Assembly (NCBI GenBank): GCA_022482495.1
Contig: JAKVPA010000013.1
Coordinates: forward strand, 1-32,737
Origin: Sphaerochaeta sp.
GTDB lineage: Bacteria > Spirochaetota > Spirochaetia > Sphaerochaetales > Sphaerochaetaceae
DNA length: 32,737 nt
Direction: 5' to 3'
A program made the position numbers and the translations under genes. Positions 17,131 through 24,906 of the stretch are shown here, piece by piece (the first letter of the stretch is position 1; every line of letters starts with the position of its first letter). A model generated the notes under the pieces. That model was not told the origin of the DNA. It searched no databases and worked only from the letters and a program-made list of their open reading frames with translations.

Positions 17131-17595
17131 TCAAGCGAACAGTTTGGAGACCAACACCCCGGCGCAGGCGGCAAGCGCCGCGGCATCCTCTGTGGTGAAC
17201 CGTCCCACCGTTCCGCTGTCGATATCCAGCACGCCCACCACCCGGTCATCCTGCACCACGGGAACGACCAGTTCGCTCTGGGACGCGGGATCGCAGGCGA
17301 TGTGCCCGGGAAAGCGGTGCACATCAGGGACGACCACCGTCCGTTTTTCCTGGGCGGCGGTTCCGCACACGCCCCGGCCGAACGGGATACGGCCGCAGGC
17401 GACCTTTCCCTGGAACGGTCCCAGCACCAGGTTTTCCCCACTCTGGTCCGTCAGATAAAAGCCCACCCAACTGACATCCTCCAGCTGGTGGTACAGCAGG
17501 GCGCTGGCGTTGGAGAGTCCGCTGAAGCGAAGCAACATGCTGCCATCCCAGGCTTCCACCAAGGATGACAGCATCGACACAAGACCGTCACTCAT
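17131..17595 (-). CDS. msrC: Free methionine-(R)-sulfoxide reductase (fRMsr, GAF fold)
   Basis: 154-residue single GAF-domain enzyme reducing free methionine-R-sulfoxide with thioredoxin-type electrons. The three functional cysteines are at C67, C77 and C101, with spacings of 10 and 24 that equal those of the E. coli enzyme (C84, C94, C118), within VACGRIPFGRGVCGTA and GHIACD. SWVGFYL and the C-terminal GVLDIDS are also typical. Its ATG overlaps the hydrogenase TGA (ATGA), so it is co-translated as the last gene of the hydrogenase/phosphatase operon. This suggests repair or sensing of oxidative damage tied to redox control. Confidence 0.93.
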   Translation of the reverse strand: MSDGLVSMLSSLVEAWDGSMLLRFSGLSNASALLYHQLEDVSWVGFYLTDQSGENLVLGPFQGKVACGRIPFGRGVCGTAAQEKRTVVVPDVHRFPGHIACDPASQSELVVPVVQDDRVVGVLDIDSGTVGRFTTEDAAALAACAGVLVSKLFA

Positions 17596-19043
17596 TTGGA
17601 CATCGACTTCACCGGAGTGGCGGCCTTCTCCCCGCCGCGGAGCTTCATGGCCACGGCAGGCTTGACCACCGTTCCGGGACCGGCGATGCATCCGCCTTCG
17701 CAGCACATCACCTCGACGATATCGGCGTCCGGAGCGTGCTTCTCCCATATCTTCATCAACGTGTAGGCCTTCTTGTCCACACCGTTGACGGGCAGCACCT
17801 TCGGAGCGGGACCGTCGTAGCGGCGCATCACGCTGTTGGCCACCCCATGGGTGATGGCGAACTCGCGGCAATCCTCGAAGGACGAGGTGTCGCCAAGATC
17901 GGCCTTGGCCATCTCACGGACGTCGATTCCCTTGGCCATGAACATGCAGGCCAGCTCGCTGAAGGTGATGACGCCATCCACGTTGGGGTCGCGCGCCGCC
18001 TCGATCTTCTTGGCAAGGCATGGTCCGACGAACACCGTGTAGTTGCCGGGATCCTCTTTCTTGCAGATCTCCCCGGTGTAGCCCATCGGGGTTTTGGCGT
18101 CGCTGCGTTTGTCCTTCAGGTACGGCAGCAGCTTGTTGCCGATCTCAAGGTAGGCGGGACAGCAGGAAGTGGTCATCCACCCCAGTCCTTCCGCCTTCCG
18201 TTTGGAGAGCTCCTTCGCCTCATGCTGGGCGGTGGTCTCCGCACCGCGGGACACCTCCACCACTTTGGAGAAGCCCACCTGGAGCAACGCTTGTTTGATC
18301 TGCGAAAGCGTACCGGGGAACTGTCCTTCGATGGCGGGAGCGATCATCGCCGTCACCGGCTTGCCGCTCTTCAGCATCTTCAGCACCGGGAAGATCCCGG
18401 AGCGTTCCACGATGGCCCCAAACGGGCAGCTCATGGCGCACCGGCCGCAACTGATGCACTTCTTGTGGTCGATCTCCACGAACCCAGCGTCGTTCTTCTT
18501 CACCGCACCGACCGGACAGGCATCCTCACAGGGGACGGGAATGTGGATGATGGCGTGGAATGGGCACACCTCCATGCACTTGCCGCAACGGACGCACCGA
18601 TCTTCCTGGATGTGGGCCTGGCCGTTGATGAAGTTCACCGCGTCCCGCGGGCAGTTGGCGATGCAGGGACGTGCGAAACAACCACGGCAGGAATCGCTGA
18701 CCCGGTACTGGTTGGGCGGGCACCCCGAACACCCCGTGCTGATCGTCGTCAATGACGGTGCCGGCGGCTGGTCTTCGGCCATCACTTCCTTGACATACTC
18801 GGTCAACGGTTTCATCTCATCGTCAAACCGTTCGATGTCGATGCCAAGAAACGCCATGATCCGATAGCGGATCATCGCCCGTTCCTTGTAGATGCAGCAC
18901 CGGTTGGGAATGCGGTCCTTGGGGATGATGACGAACGGGATCTTGTCGGCGTCCTTTTCCAGCGTCCCGGCGAAAAACTGCTTCAGCACTTCCGTCTGCA
19001 CACGCCGCTTCATCAACGTATATTGGTTGTTCAGTTCAAGCAT
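17592..19043 (-). CDS. [FeFe]-hydrogenase family protein with several [4Fe-4S] clusters
   Basis: 483-residue iron-sulfur protein. The N-terminal half has many cysteines: GCSGC, SCRGCFARPCIANCP, CVRCGKCMEVCP, CEDACP and CISCGRCAMSCP, enough for at least three clusters. The H-cluster domain has L1 TTSCCPAY, L2 FVGPCLAKKIEA and L3 CCEGGCIAGPG. Both L1 cysteines are kept, including the proton-relay one. L2 and L3 differ from the standard bifurcating catalytic enzymes (MPCxxK and ACPGGC), which places it outside classical group A. It may produce or use hydrogen with ferredoxin; maturases HydEFG are not in the window. The start overlaps the previous gene by 8 nt with GGAGG upstream. Confidence 0.9.
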   Translation of the reverse strand: MLELNNQYTLMKRRVQTEVLKQFFAGTLEKDADKIPFVIIPKDRIPNRCCIYKERAMIRYRIMAFLGIDIERFDDEMKPLTEYVKEVMAEDQPPAPSLTTISTGCSGCPPNQYRVSDSCRGCFARPCIANCPRDAVNFINGQAHIQEDRCVRCGKCMEVCPFHAIIHIPVPCEDACPVGAVKKNDAGFVEIDHKKCISCGRCAMSCPFGAIVERSGIFPVLKMLKSGKPVTAMIAPAIEGQFPGTLSQIKQALLQVGFSKVVEVSRGAETTAQHEAKELSKRKAEGLGWMTTSCCPAYLEIGNKLLPYLKDKRSDAKTPMGYTGEICKKEDPGNYTVFVGPCLAKKIEAARDPNVDGVITFSELACMFMAKGIDVREMAKADLGDTSSFEDCREFAITHGVANSVMRRYDGPAPKVLPVNGVDKKAYTLMKIWEKHAPDADIVEVMCCEGGCIAGPGTVVKPAVAMKLRGGEKAATPVKSMSK

Positions 19044-19314
19044 TCACGGCCTCCGCGAGCAGTTTGCAGAACCTCTCCTGCGTCACCCCGCCGTAGACTT
19101 TTCCATTGATCGAAATGAATGGGGGTTTGTCCTCGGCTTTGGTCGCGTCGCAGGTCTTCTTGCATGATTGGAGGCAGGAAGCCCCTTCGATCTCACAGCC
19201 TGCCAGCACGTTCGGGTCCAGAAAATCGTTGTACAGGAGCAGGTCAGCCCCTCCCTGGACGAAACATGCCGTCCCTACGCAGATCCTCACCACTACTTTC
19301 TCTTTCTTGTCCAT
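19036..19314 (-). CDS. Thioredoxin-like [2Fe-2S] protein (NuoE/HydC-like)
   Basis: 92-residue single-domain ferredoxin of the NuoE C-terminal type. Cluster ligands are CVGTAC (C-x4-C) and, later, CLQSC (C-x3-C). The start at 19314 follows GGATGGAG; an upstream GTG at 19332 is less likely. No NuoF-like flavin/NADH subunit is encoded nearby, so it should serve the hydrogenase-type proteins of this operon as an electron carrier rather than a NADH-linked bifurcating complex. Confidence 0.88.
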   Translation of the reverse strand: MDKKEKVVVRICVGTACFVQGGADLLLYNDFLDPNVLAGCEIEGASCLQSCKKTCDATKAEDKPPFISINGKVYGGVTQERFCKLLAEAVNA

Positions 19315-19332
19315 ATTGGCTCCATCCTCCAC

Positions 19333-20526
19333 TCACATGTATTCCAATGAGGTTTCCTTCAGATAATGCTCTTCCAGAACCTTCCTCAATCTCGCGATCA
19401 TTGTTCTTCGGATCCCGATCTCCGCCGGAATATTGGGATCCTGGTGCGCCTCGTTGATCTTGGTGCCGACGATGAAGTGCACCTGGTCGCTGTCCAGCAG
19501 AATGTGGACGAACCGTCGCACCGCGTCATCCGGCAACATCGCCTCCGGCGTCTTCTCCTCCAGCACCTTGACCACCTTGCTCAGCGTCAGCATCCCCTCG
19601 GTGACCAGGTCAATGCCGTCCATCGACGAGAACGGCGGCACATCCTTGGACCAGTGCACCATGTCCACGTGGATCGGGGAGCCGAACAGACGGCTGACGA
19701 TCAAGGCGGTGGTGCCACCGGCGACGATCTTCCTGCCGTTGAACGAGCGGATCTTCTCCCCCAGCGCGGCGTCGTTGTCCTTGGTGAACGGGGGTCCGGT
19801 GACCACCAGGGTACGGCGGGGACTCCGGACATACACCACCGAACAGGTGATGTCGTCCTTGCTGCACAGCCCATCCAGCGAATAGGCGTGCTGGACGATC
19901 GCCCGGGACAGCTCATGGCTGGAGATGTCCGGATCACGCTCAATGCACGCCTTGGCGAACTGCCGCACGCCATCCAGACGCCATCCCAACGGCATCGTCG
20001 AACCCATGCCGCTTTGGGTGACGCCATCACTGAACATCACCAGCCGGTCCCCGTTCTTCATGGAAAACTCGGAACGTTTCAGGATCTCCTGCTTGAACGC
20101 CCCGGGACGCTTCAGATCGATCAAATCACGGTTCCAGGAAATCTCCTGGCTGCCGGAGAACCGCAGCACCGGAGGGTTGTCGTACTCCACCAGCGACATG
20201 CTGATGTCCTTCATCGACGGGTAGCGGATGTCGACGATGGTGAACGTGGCGTAGCTGATCTTCCGCTCCTTGCAGACGGGAAGCGTGTTCATGATGATCC
20301 GGGCGCTGTGGGTCAGATCCATGTCGCTGAACGACAGCTTGTGGGCCATGTGAGCCGTCAGTGAGGCGAGGACGTTTGCCTTCACCCCACTGCCCAGTCC
20401 ATCACTCAACGTGGCGACGATCTGATTGCTGTCCGGATTTTTGGACAGCAGAAACACGTCCCCGCCGATTTCCTGGTCGTGTTTGTATATCTGATCATAA
20501 TCCACGTCGATGAAGATATCGTTCAT
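19333..20526 (-). CDS. SpoIIE-type PP2C serine phosphatase
   Basis: 397-residue protein. The first 225 residues form a PP2C/SpoIIE catalytic domain: GGD at 21-23, SDGLGSG with metal-binding D42, FSDGVTQSG and KDDITCSVVY. The remaining 170 residues (from RRTLVVTGPPFTKDND) are not a domain I can name, though GPP...GRKIVAGGTTA looks like a small alpha/beta unit that may bind a ligand. It probably dephosphorylates a partner protein in response to redox state sensed by the adjacent PAS-hydrogenase, whose stop codon it overlaps (ATGA). No anti-sigma factor or kinase is visible nearby. Confidence 0.88.
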   Translation of the reverse strand: MNDIFIDVDYDQIYKHDQEIGGDVFLLSKNPDSNQIVATLSDGLGSGVKANVLASLTAHMAHKLSFSDMDLTHSARIIMNTLPVCKERKISYATFTIVDIRYPSMKDISMSLVEYDNPPVLRFSGSQEISWNRDLIDLKRPGAFKQEILKRSEFSMKNGDRLVMFSDGVTQSGMGSTMPLGWRLDGVRQFAKACIERDPDISSHELSRAIVQHAYSLDGLCSKDDITCSVVYVRSPRRTLVVTGPPFTKDNDAALGEKIRSFNGRKIVAGGTTALIVSRLFGSPIHVDMVHWSKDVPPFSSMDGIDLVTEGMLTLSKVVKVLEEKTPEAMLPDDAVRRFVHILLDSDQVHFIVGTKINEAHQDPNIPAEIGIRRTMIARLRKVLEEHYLKETSLEYM

Positions 20527-22340
20527 GTCAGGTCCTGCTGGTCGTCCTTGGCGAACCCGTTCTCATCATCCTTCTCCGTCGGAGGAACCTTGAACGCGTC
20601 GATCAGACTGTTCAGCATGATCTCCGTATCCGCGGCGTTCTCCCCCAAAAGGCTTGCGATCTGCTGGACGGTGGAAAGGCTCTTCTGGATGACATCCTCC
20701 GCCTTCTTCACCACCGTCTCACGGCGGACCGTCGGGCTGGTCACGTCCTCGAACAGCGCGCCGACCAGATGCTGGCTGTCCACGTTGAAGAACGTCACCC
20801 GAAGGAACTTGTCCTTGTAGTGCAACCGGTACTGGTTGGTCTTCCCCTGGGAGGAGAACTGGTCATGGAACTTCTCGTAGAACGGCACGAAACGGTCCAG
20901 AGGAAGCCCTTTGACCAGGTTCAGCGCCTGGGCATCCACCTCGAATCCAATGTCCCCGAACAGCATCAGGAAGCCGGCGTTGCAGTCATGGATGCGCAGC
21001 TGGTCGTCCACCATGACCACCCCCATCGGGATGGTGCGCAGCAACACATCCACCTTGGACTGGGCTTCCTTGCGCATCTTGGTCACGCACATCTCCGGCT
21101 CGGCCATCCCGTCCAGGCAGGCGATGGCCATCTCACGGCAACTGTTGTAGCCGCATCCGCCACAGTTCAACTCATCACTCTTGTCGTTCTTCCCCAGCAC
21201 GTGCAGCGCCTTCTGGATCTCCGCTTCCGTATGACGGCTGGCGAACGGCTTGTATACGGAAAGGTCCTCTTTCTCCCGGATCGGCTTCAGCGCACCATAT
21301 CCTTCGGCGCAGAGGTACGCGACGAAATCCTCCGGAGGGACGAACGTCCCTTCCTCACGGATCCGCTTTGCGGTGTACCGGGAAGCGCTGCCCTTGCGGT
21401 CGGCGGGGGAGCACCCTTTTGCCGTTCCCGGCCCGTTGATGCACCCGCCTTCACAGCAGAGGAGCTCCAAGAACGACTGGGCGCCCGGCCCATCCGGACT
21501 CTTCAGGTTCTTCAGCGTGCCGATGATCGGCTCGGTGCCACTGATGGCAACCGCATGGGTCTGGAACGGATCACTCCCCCAGACCAGGCTGGCGATCATC
21601 CCGCCTTCCACCGGATAGAACGAAGAAGCCCCCGCCTTGCAAGGGATGAACGCCGGAACGTCGTGGTCATCCACCTCGTCCAACGAGATGTTCTCTGCGG
21701 CAAGCCACTGGCGGTATTCGTCAAACGTCAGGGAAAAATCGGGATATCCGGGATACTCGTCCGCCTCCACCTTCTTGGCGATGCACGGACCGATGAACAC
21801 CACGCCGATGTCATCCCCGTACAGGTGGCGGAGGTAGGCGCAGTGGCACTCCAGCGGAGACGGCACCGGGGCGAGGTTTTCCTTCAGCTCGGGAAAATAC
21901 TTCTTCACCAACGCGACGACGGAGGAGCACGCCGTGCTGATCTTCGGGCAGGAACCTCCGTGCTGGCGGGCATACTCCTCGATGGTGGCGTTGACCAACG
22001 CAGCTCCCAAGGAGGTCTCGCTGACGGCGGAGAAGCCCAGTTTGAGCAGCGAGCAGAGGAATTTGCCCTCTTTGCCGCTGAACTCGGAGGCGAAGGAGGG
22101 AGCGACGGACGCGATGACCCGCTTCTTCGTTTTCATGAACTGGCGTACCCGGGCGACATCGCTGCGCACCTTCTTGGCATGGGCGGGACAGGTGTCCACG
22201 CAACGGCCACAGTAGATGCACCGGTCCTTGACCACCACGGCGGAGGCATCCTTCACCTGGATTGCCTTCACCGGACAGTTGCGGACGCACTTGTAGCAGT
22301 CACGACACTCCGTGATCTCCGTGTAGATGGGATAGATCAT
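20523..22340 (-). CDS. Putative sensory [FeFe]-hydrogenase with PAS domain (HydS-like)
   Basis: 605-residue multidomain protein. Two [4Fe-4S] motifs lie at the start (C12/C15/C18/C22 and C41/C44/C47/C51). The hydrogenase domain has L1 T136-A-C-S-S, L2 FIGPCIAKKVEA and L3 CCEGGCINGPG. Then come a four-cysteine Fe-S domain (CGGCGYNSCREMAIACLDG), a PAS domain (TIPMGVVMVDDQLRIHDCNAGF) and a helical tail. In L1 the proton-relay cysteine of active hydrogenases is alanine (A137) and the usual proline is absent, while the cluster ligand C138 remains. This fits a sensor with slow or no turnover, as described for Thermotoga HydS. The architecture recalls the hfs cluster of Thermoanaerobacterium. Confidence 0.9.
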   Translation of the reverse strand: MIYPIYTEITECRDCYKCVRNCPVKAIQVKDASAVVVKDRCIYCGRCVDTCPAHAKKVRSDVARVRQFMKTKKRVIASVAPSFASEFSGKEGKFLCSLLKLGFSAVSETSLGAALVNATIEEYARQHGGSCPKISTACSSVVALVKKYFPELKENLAPVPSPLECHCAYLRHLYGDDIGVVFIGPCIAKKVEADEYPGYPDFSLTFDEYRQWLAAENISLDEVDDHDVPAFIPCKAGASSFYPVEGGMIASLVWGSDPFQTHAVAISGTEPIIGTLKNLKSPDGPGAQSFLELLCCEGGCINGPGTAKGCSPADRKGSASRYTAKRIREEGTFVPPEDFVAYLCAEGYGALKPIREKEDLSVYKPFASRHTEAEIQKALHVLGKNDKSDELNCGGCGYNSCREMAIACLDGMAEPEMCVTKMRKEAQSKVDVLLRTIPMGVVMVDDQLRIHDCNAGFLMLFGDIGFEVDAQALNLVKGLPLDRFVPFYEKFHDQFSSQGKTNQYRLHYKDKFLRVTFFNVDSQHLVGALFEDVTSPTVRRETVVKKAEDVIQKSLSTVQQIASLLGENAADTEIMLNSLIDAFKVPPTEKDDENGFAKDDQQDLT

Positions 22341-22603
22341 GTTCCGTTCCCCTTCGCCTTCTTCTGGAGCGCCGTTTCGATGAGATCCTCCATCACATCG
22401 GCCTTCACTCCGTGGTACTGGACGCCATCAATGGTGACATTCGGTCCGATGGAACAGGCATTGTCGCACAAATGCCCAACCAATCTGACCTTGTCCTCCA
22501 GATGATGCTCCTTGATGTACGCCTCCAACATGGACAACGCCTGGGAATTGCCCCGTGCGAAACACGAACTCCCAAGACACAACTCCACCGTAATCGCTTC
22601 CAT
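22337..22603 (-). CDS. Small thioredoxin-like [2Fe-2S] ferredoxin
   Basis: 88-residue protein, first gene of the operon. Ligands CLGSSC (C9, C14) and CDNAC (about C46, C50) match the thioredoxin-like [2Fe-2S] family. AAGGAAAAGG lies just before the ATG, and its stop overlaps the start of the PAS-hydrogenase (ATGA). It presumably passes electrons to or from that protein. It is similar in layout, but not closely in sequence, to the 92-residue paralogue at 19036-19314. Confidence 0.87.
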   Translation of the reverse strand: MEAITVELCLGSSCFARGNSQALSMLEAYIKEHHLEDKVRLVGHLCDNACSIGPNVTIDGVQYHGVKADVMEDLIETALQKKAKGNGT

Positions 22604-22626
22604 ACCTTTTCCTTTTGTTCATCTCC

Positions 22627-22655
22627 AAGGTATCCCTTTTTCCGCAACCCGTCAA
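22627..22655 (-). promoter_or_regulatory. Weak candidate promoter of the hydrogenase operon
   Basis: TTGACG (22650-22655) and TACCTT (22627-22632) are 17 nt apart, 24 nt before the first ATG. The -35 is good and the -10 poor. Confidence 0.3.
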
Positions 22656-22706
22656 TAAAGGTGAAGTGTTGTTATGCAGATGATGGAAGTTATTTCCGTT
22701 TATCAG

Positions 22707-22736
22707 AAAAATAAACCATAAATATGTGAATATGGT
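22707..22736 (-). terminator. Possible weak terminator after ispH
   Basis: ACCATA/TATGGT (6 bp) with a 10-nt loop, then TTATTTTT on the minus strand. AT-rich and weak, but well placed between ispH and the hydrogenase operon. Confidence 0.3.
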
Positions 22737-22761
22737 AATATTATTAAACAATCAATTCTTA

Positions 22762-23631
22762 TTATTGAGAAACTTTTCCCGGTTCATGTTCAGCTCCCAA
22801 AGCGTCTTTGCCGAGAAGTCTTGCCTGAACCCGTCTGATCGTCTCCAACGACGTGGATGTACCGGAGGCCAGCCCCACCGTGGCGTAGCCGCGCATCTGG
22901 TCGGTCACCTCCGATTCGTTCTCGATGTGCCATACCGGTTTGCCGGTGGATGCGGCGATATGGGCGAGCATCGCCGTATTGGCGCTGTTCTTTCCGCCGA
23001 CCACGATGACGGCGTCACATTGCCTGGCAAGCCGCAGAACGGCATTCCGCCGTTTGATCGGGCTGGCGCACACTTTGTTTGCGCTGAAGAACTGATAGCC
23101 CGCATCCCCCATCGCGCGGATGATCGTCTCGTATGTGGAAACCTCGAATGTCGTCTGGACAAACACTGCGTAGGATTTGTCTTTGGGAAGGGAGGAAAGA
23201 TCCGAAACGGACGAAATGACCGTCACCGGGGCGCCATCCACATGGCACATCGACCGCACCTCGTCATGCTCCTTCTCCCCGATGACAAGAATCGCATGGC
23301 TGGCGGCAAGTTCCTTGATCCGTTCCAGGTTGTGCAGGACGATCGGACAGGTGGCGTCGCACAGTGTGAACCCGGCATCCAGAAAGCGCCTCTTCACATC
23401 ATCCCCCACCCCATGGGCCCGGATCACCACCGTGCCAGGAGGAACATCTTCCGGGGAGGTGATGACCTTCAACCCCTTCTCCTCCAGCCTGGAACACACC
23501 TCCTGGTTGTGGATCAACTGCCCCAGGCTGTACACCGGTCCGGGAGCGTCACGAAGGCATGCCTGGGCAAGCCGGAGGGCCCGGTCTACGCCGCCGCAGT
23601 AGGTGATGACATCTGAAAGGATCACACGCAT
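22762..23631 (-). CDS. ispH: 4-hydroxy-3-methylbut-2-enyl diphosphate reductase (LytB)
   Basis: 289-residue iron-sulfur enzyme, last step of the MEP pathway giving IPP and DMAPP. The three cluster cysteines are C12 (ITYCGGV), CDATCPIV and NKVCASPIKRR; substrate-binding histidines are seen in GQLIHN and RAHG. The chosen ATG lies only 6 nt after a good -10 box, so the message may be leaderless. Its neighbours secF and the hydrogenase operon are functionally unrelated apart from shared need of Fe-S clusters. Confidence 0.95.
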   Translation of the reverse strand: MRVILSDVITYCGGVDRALRLAQACLRDAPGPVYSLGQLIHNQEVCSRLEEKGLKVITSPEDVPPGTVVIRAHGVGDDVKRRFLDAGFTLCDATCPIVLHNLERIKELAASHAILVIGEKEHDEVRSMCHVDGAPVTVISSVSDLSSLPKDKSYAVFVQTTFEVSTYETIIRAMGDAGYQFFSANKVCASPIKRRNAVLRLARQCDAVIVVGGKNSANTAMLAHIAASTGKPVWHIENESEVTDQMRGYATVGLASGTSTSLETIRRVQARLLGKDALGAEHEPGKVSQ

Positions 23632-23637
23632 GACCCA

Positions 23638-23666
23638 AGTATACACCAATACGAAAAAACCGCCAA
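23638..23666 (-). promoter_or_regulatory. Candidate ispH promoter TTGGCG-N17-TATACT
   Basis: -10 TATACT at 23638-23643 and -35 TTGGCG at 23661-23666, 17-nt spacer. The expected transcription start, about 7 nt after the -10, is the A of the ispH ATG. The -35 lies within the 3' arm of the secF terminator. Confidence 0.5.
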
Positions 23667-23683
23667 AGGATACCCTCTGGCGG
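23654..23683 (-). terminator. Intrinsic terminator after secF
   Basis: CCGCCAGAGG and CCTTTGGCGG form a 10-bp stem (one G-U) with a GTAT loop, followed by six T on the minus strand, 24 nt after the secF stop. Confidence 0.93.
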
Positions 23684-23706
23684 CTTGCAACCACAGAAAC
23701 CAAAAA

Positions 23707-24906
23707 TCACTTCGCAGCGGCCTTGGCTTCCTTGTGCTTTTTCTGGGAAGCGGTGATCCAGTTGAGGAACACCGGAGCGAGGAAGTTGGAACTGTACGTT
23801 CCGACCACCACGCCGAAGATCATGTTGATGGCGAACAGCTTGATGTCTCCGCTTGCCAGAATGGCCAACGGAAGGACGGCCAGCACGGTGGTCACCGAGC
23901 TGAACATCGTCCGGCTCATGCTCTGCGTCACCGACTGGTCGATCAAGCTGTCGAACGCGGCGTCCTTTTCCAGCTTCACGTTCTCACGGACACGGTCGAA
24001 AATGACGATTGTGTTGTTCAGCGAGTATCCGATGATGGTCAACAGCGCGGCGACCGTCGTGCTGGAGAACTCAAAGCGAAGCAGGCTGATGAATCCGAGC
24101 AGCATGAACACATCGTGGAACAACGCCAGGATGGAACTGACCGCATAGGCGAAACGGAACCGGATCCAAATGTAAACCAAAATCAGCGCCAGCGCCACAA
24201 TGATGGAAAGGATCGAGCCCTTCAACAGGGAGGAGCTGAACTTCGGTCCGACGTAATCGCTCTGCAGGACGACCAGGTTCTGCGCACCGAATGCGTTTCC
24301 CAACGCAGTGCTGATCGCTTCCTCCATCGAAGCCTGGGTGTCCCCTTCCTTGATGCCGACACGGATCTGGAAGATCTGGTCAGCGGCAGCGCCGACCGTC
24401 TGGATCTTCACGTTGCCCAGCGACTCCAAAGCCTTGCGGACCTCGTCGATCGTCACCGTACCACCGTTCGCGAAATTCAGCACGGTCCCCTTCTCACTCA
24501 GCGTGGCAGGGAATCCGTATCCGGAAAGGATGTTGGCTGTCTTCAGCGAACCATCCACCGTGGTCACCGTTACTCCGGAGATCTTTGCCAGACCGGCAGC
24601 GACATCAGCCACCGTCGGATAGGTCACAGGATCGAAGACGTAGTTCTGCACGCCTTCCTCACCACGCACTTCCACCGTGATGGAGGAAGAGGAGATGGAA
24701 AGCGTAGCGCTCTCTGCCCCGGTGTACGTGACGGTCATGCCGGTCGGAGCAAGCTGCACCCGTTCGCCAAGACCACTTTCGAAGTCAATGCCCCGGTTGA
24801 ATCCACCATAGGCAATGAAGCTGATGATTCCCACCAGGAGCAGCACACAGGCCAGCGCCACGGAATACCAGCGGAACTTGATGACAGGAATATTTTTCTT
24901 AAACAT
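23707..24906 (-). CDS. secF: Protein translocase subunit SecF
   Basis: 399-residue inner-membrane protein that, with SecD, uses the ion gradient to aid late steps of Sec export. N-terminal FRWYSVALACVLLLVGIISF helix with GIDFESG, large periplasmic part, then five helices with SLNNTIVIFDRVREN and the GVVVGTYSSNFLAPVFLNW end typical of SecF. It overlaps secD by 8 nt, so is coupled to it. The periplasmic domain (about residues 35-220) is longer than in E. coli SecF. Confidence 0.96.
   Translation of the reverse strand: MFKKNIPVIKFRWYSVALACVLLLVGIISFIAYGGFNRGIDFESGLGERVQLAPTGMTVTYTGAESATLSISSSSITVEVRGEEGVQNYVFDPVTYPTVADVAAGLAKISGVTVTTVDGSLKTANILSGYGFPATLSEKGTVLNFANGGTVTIDEVRKALESLGNVKIQTVGAAADQIFQIRVGIKEGDTQASMEEAISTALGNAFGAQNLVVLQSDYVGPKFSSSLLKGSILSIIVALALILVYIWIRFRFAYAVSSILALFHDVFMLLGFISLLRFEFSSTTVAALLTIIGYSLNNTIVIFDRVRENVKLEKDAAFDSLIDQSVTQSMSRTMFSSVTTVLAVLPLAILASGDIKLFAINMIFGVVVGTYSSNFLAPVFLNWITASQKKHKEAKAAAK

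Noticed and set aside
20769-22505. Long plus-strand frame of 578 codons
   Set aside because: Antisense shadow of the PAS-hydrogenase; composition is His/Arg/Gln-rich as expected from a reversed GC-rich gene.
17592-22603. Electron-bifurcating HydABC hydrogenase
   Set aside because: NuoE-like proteins are present but no HydB/NuoF flavin subunit, and the H-cluster motifs differ from the bifurcating type.
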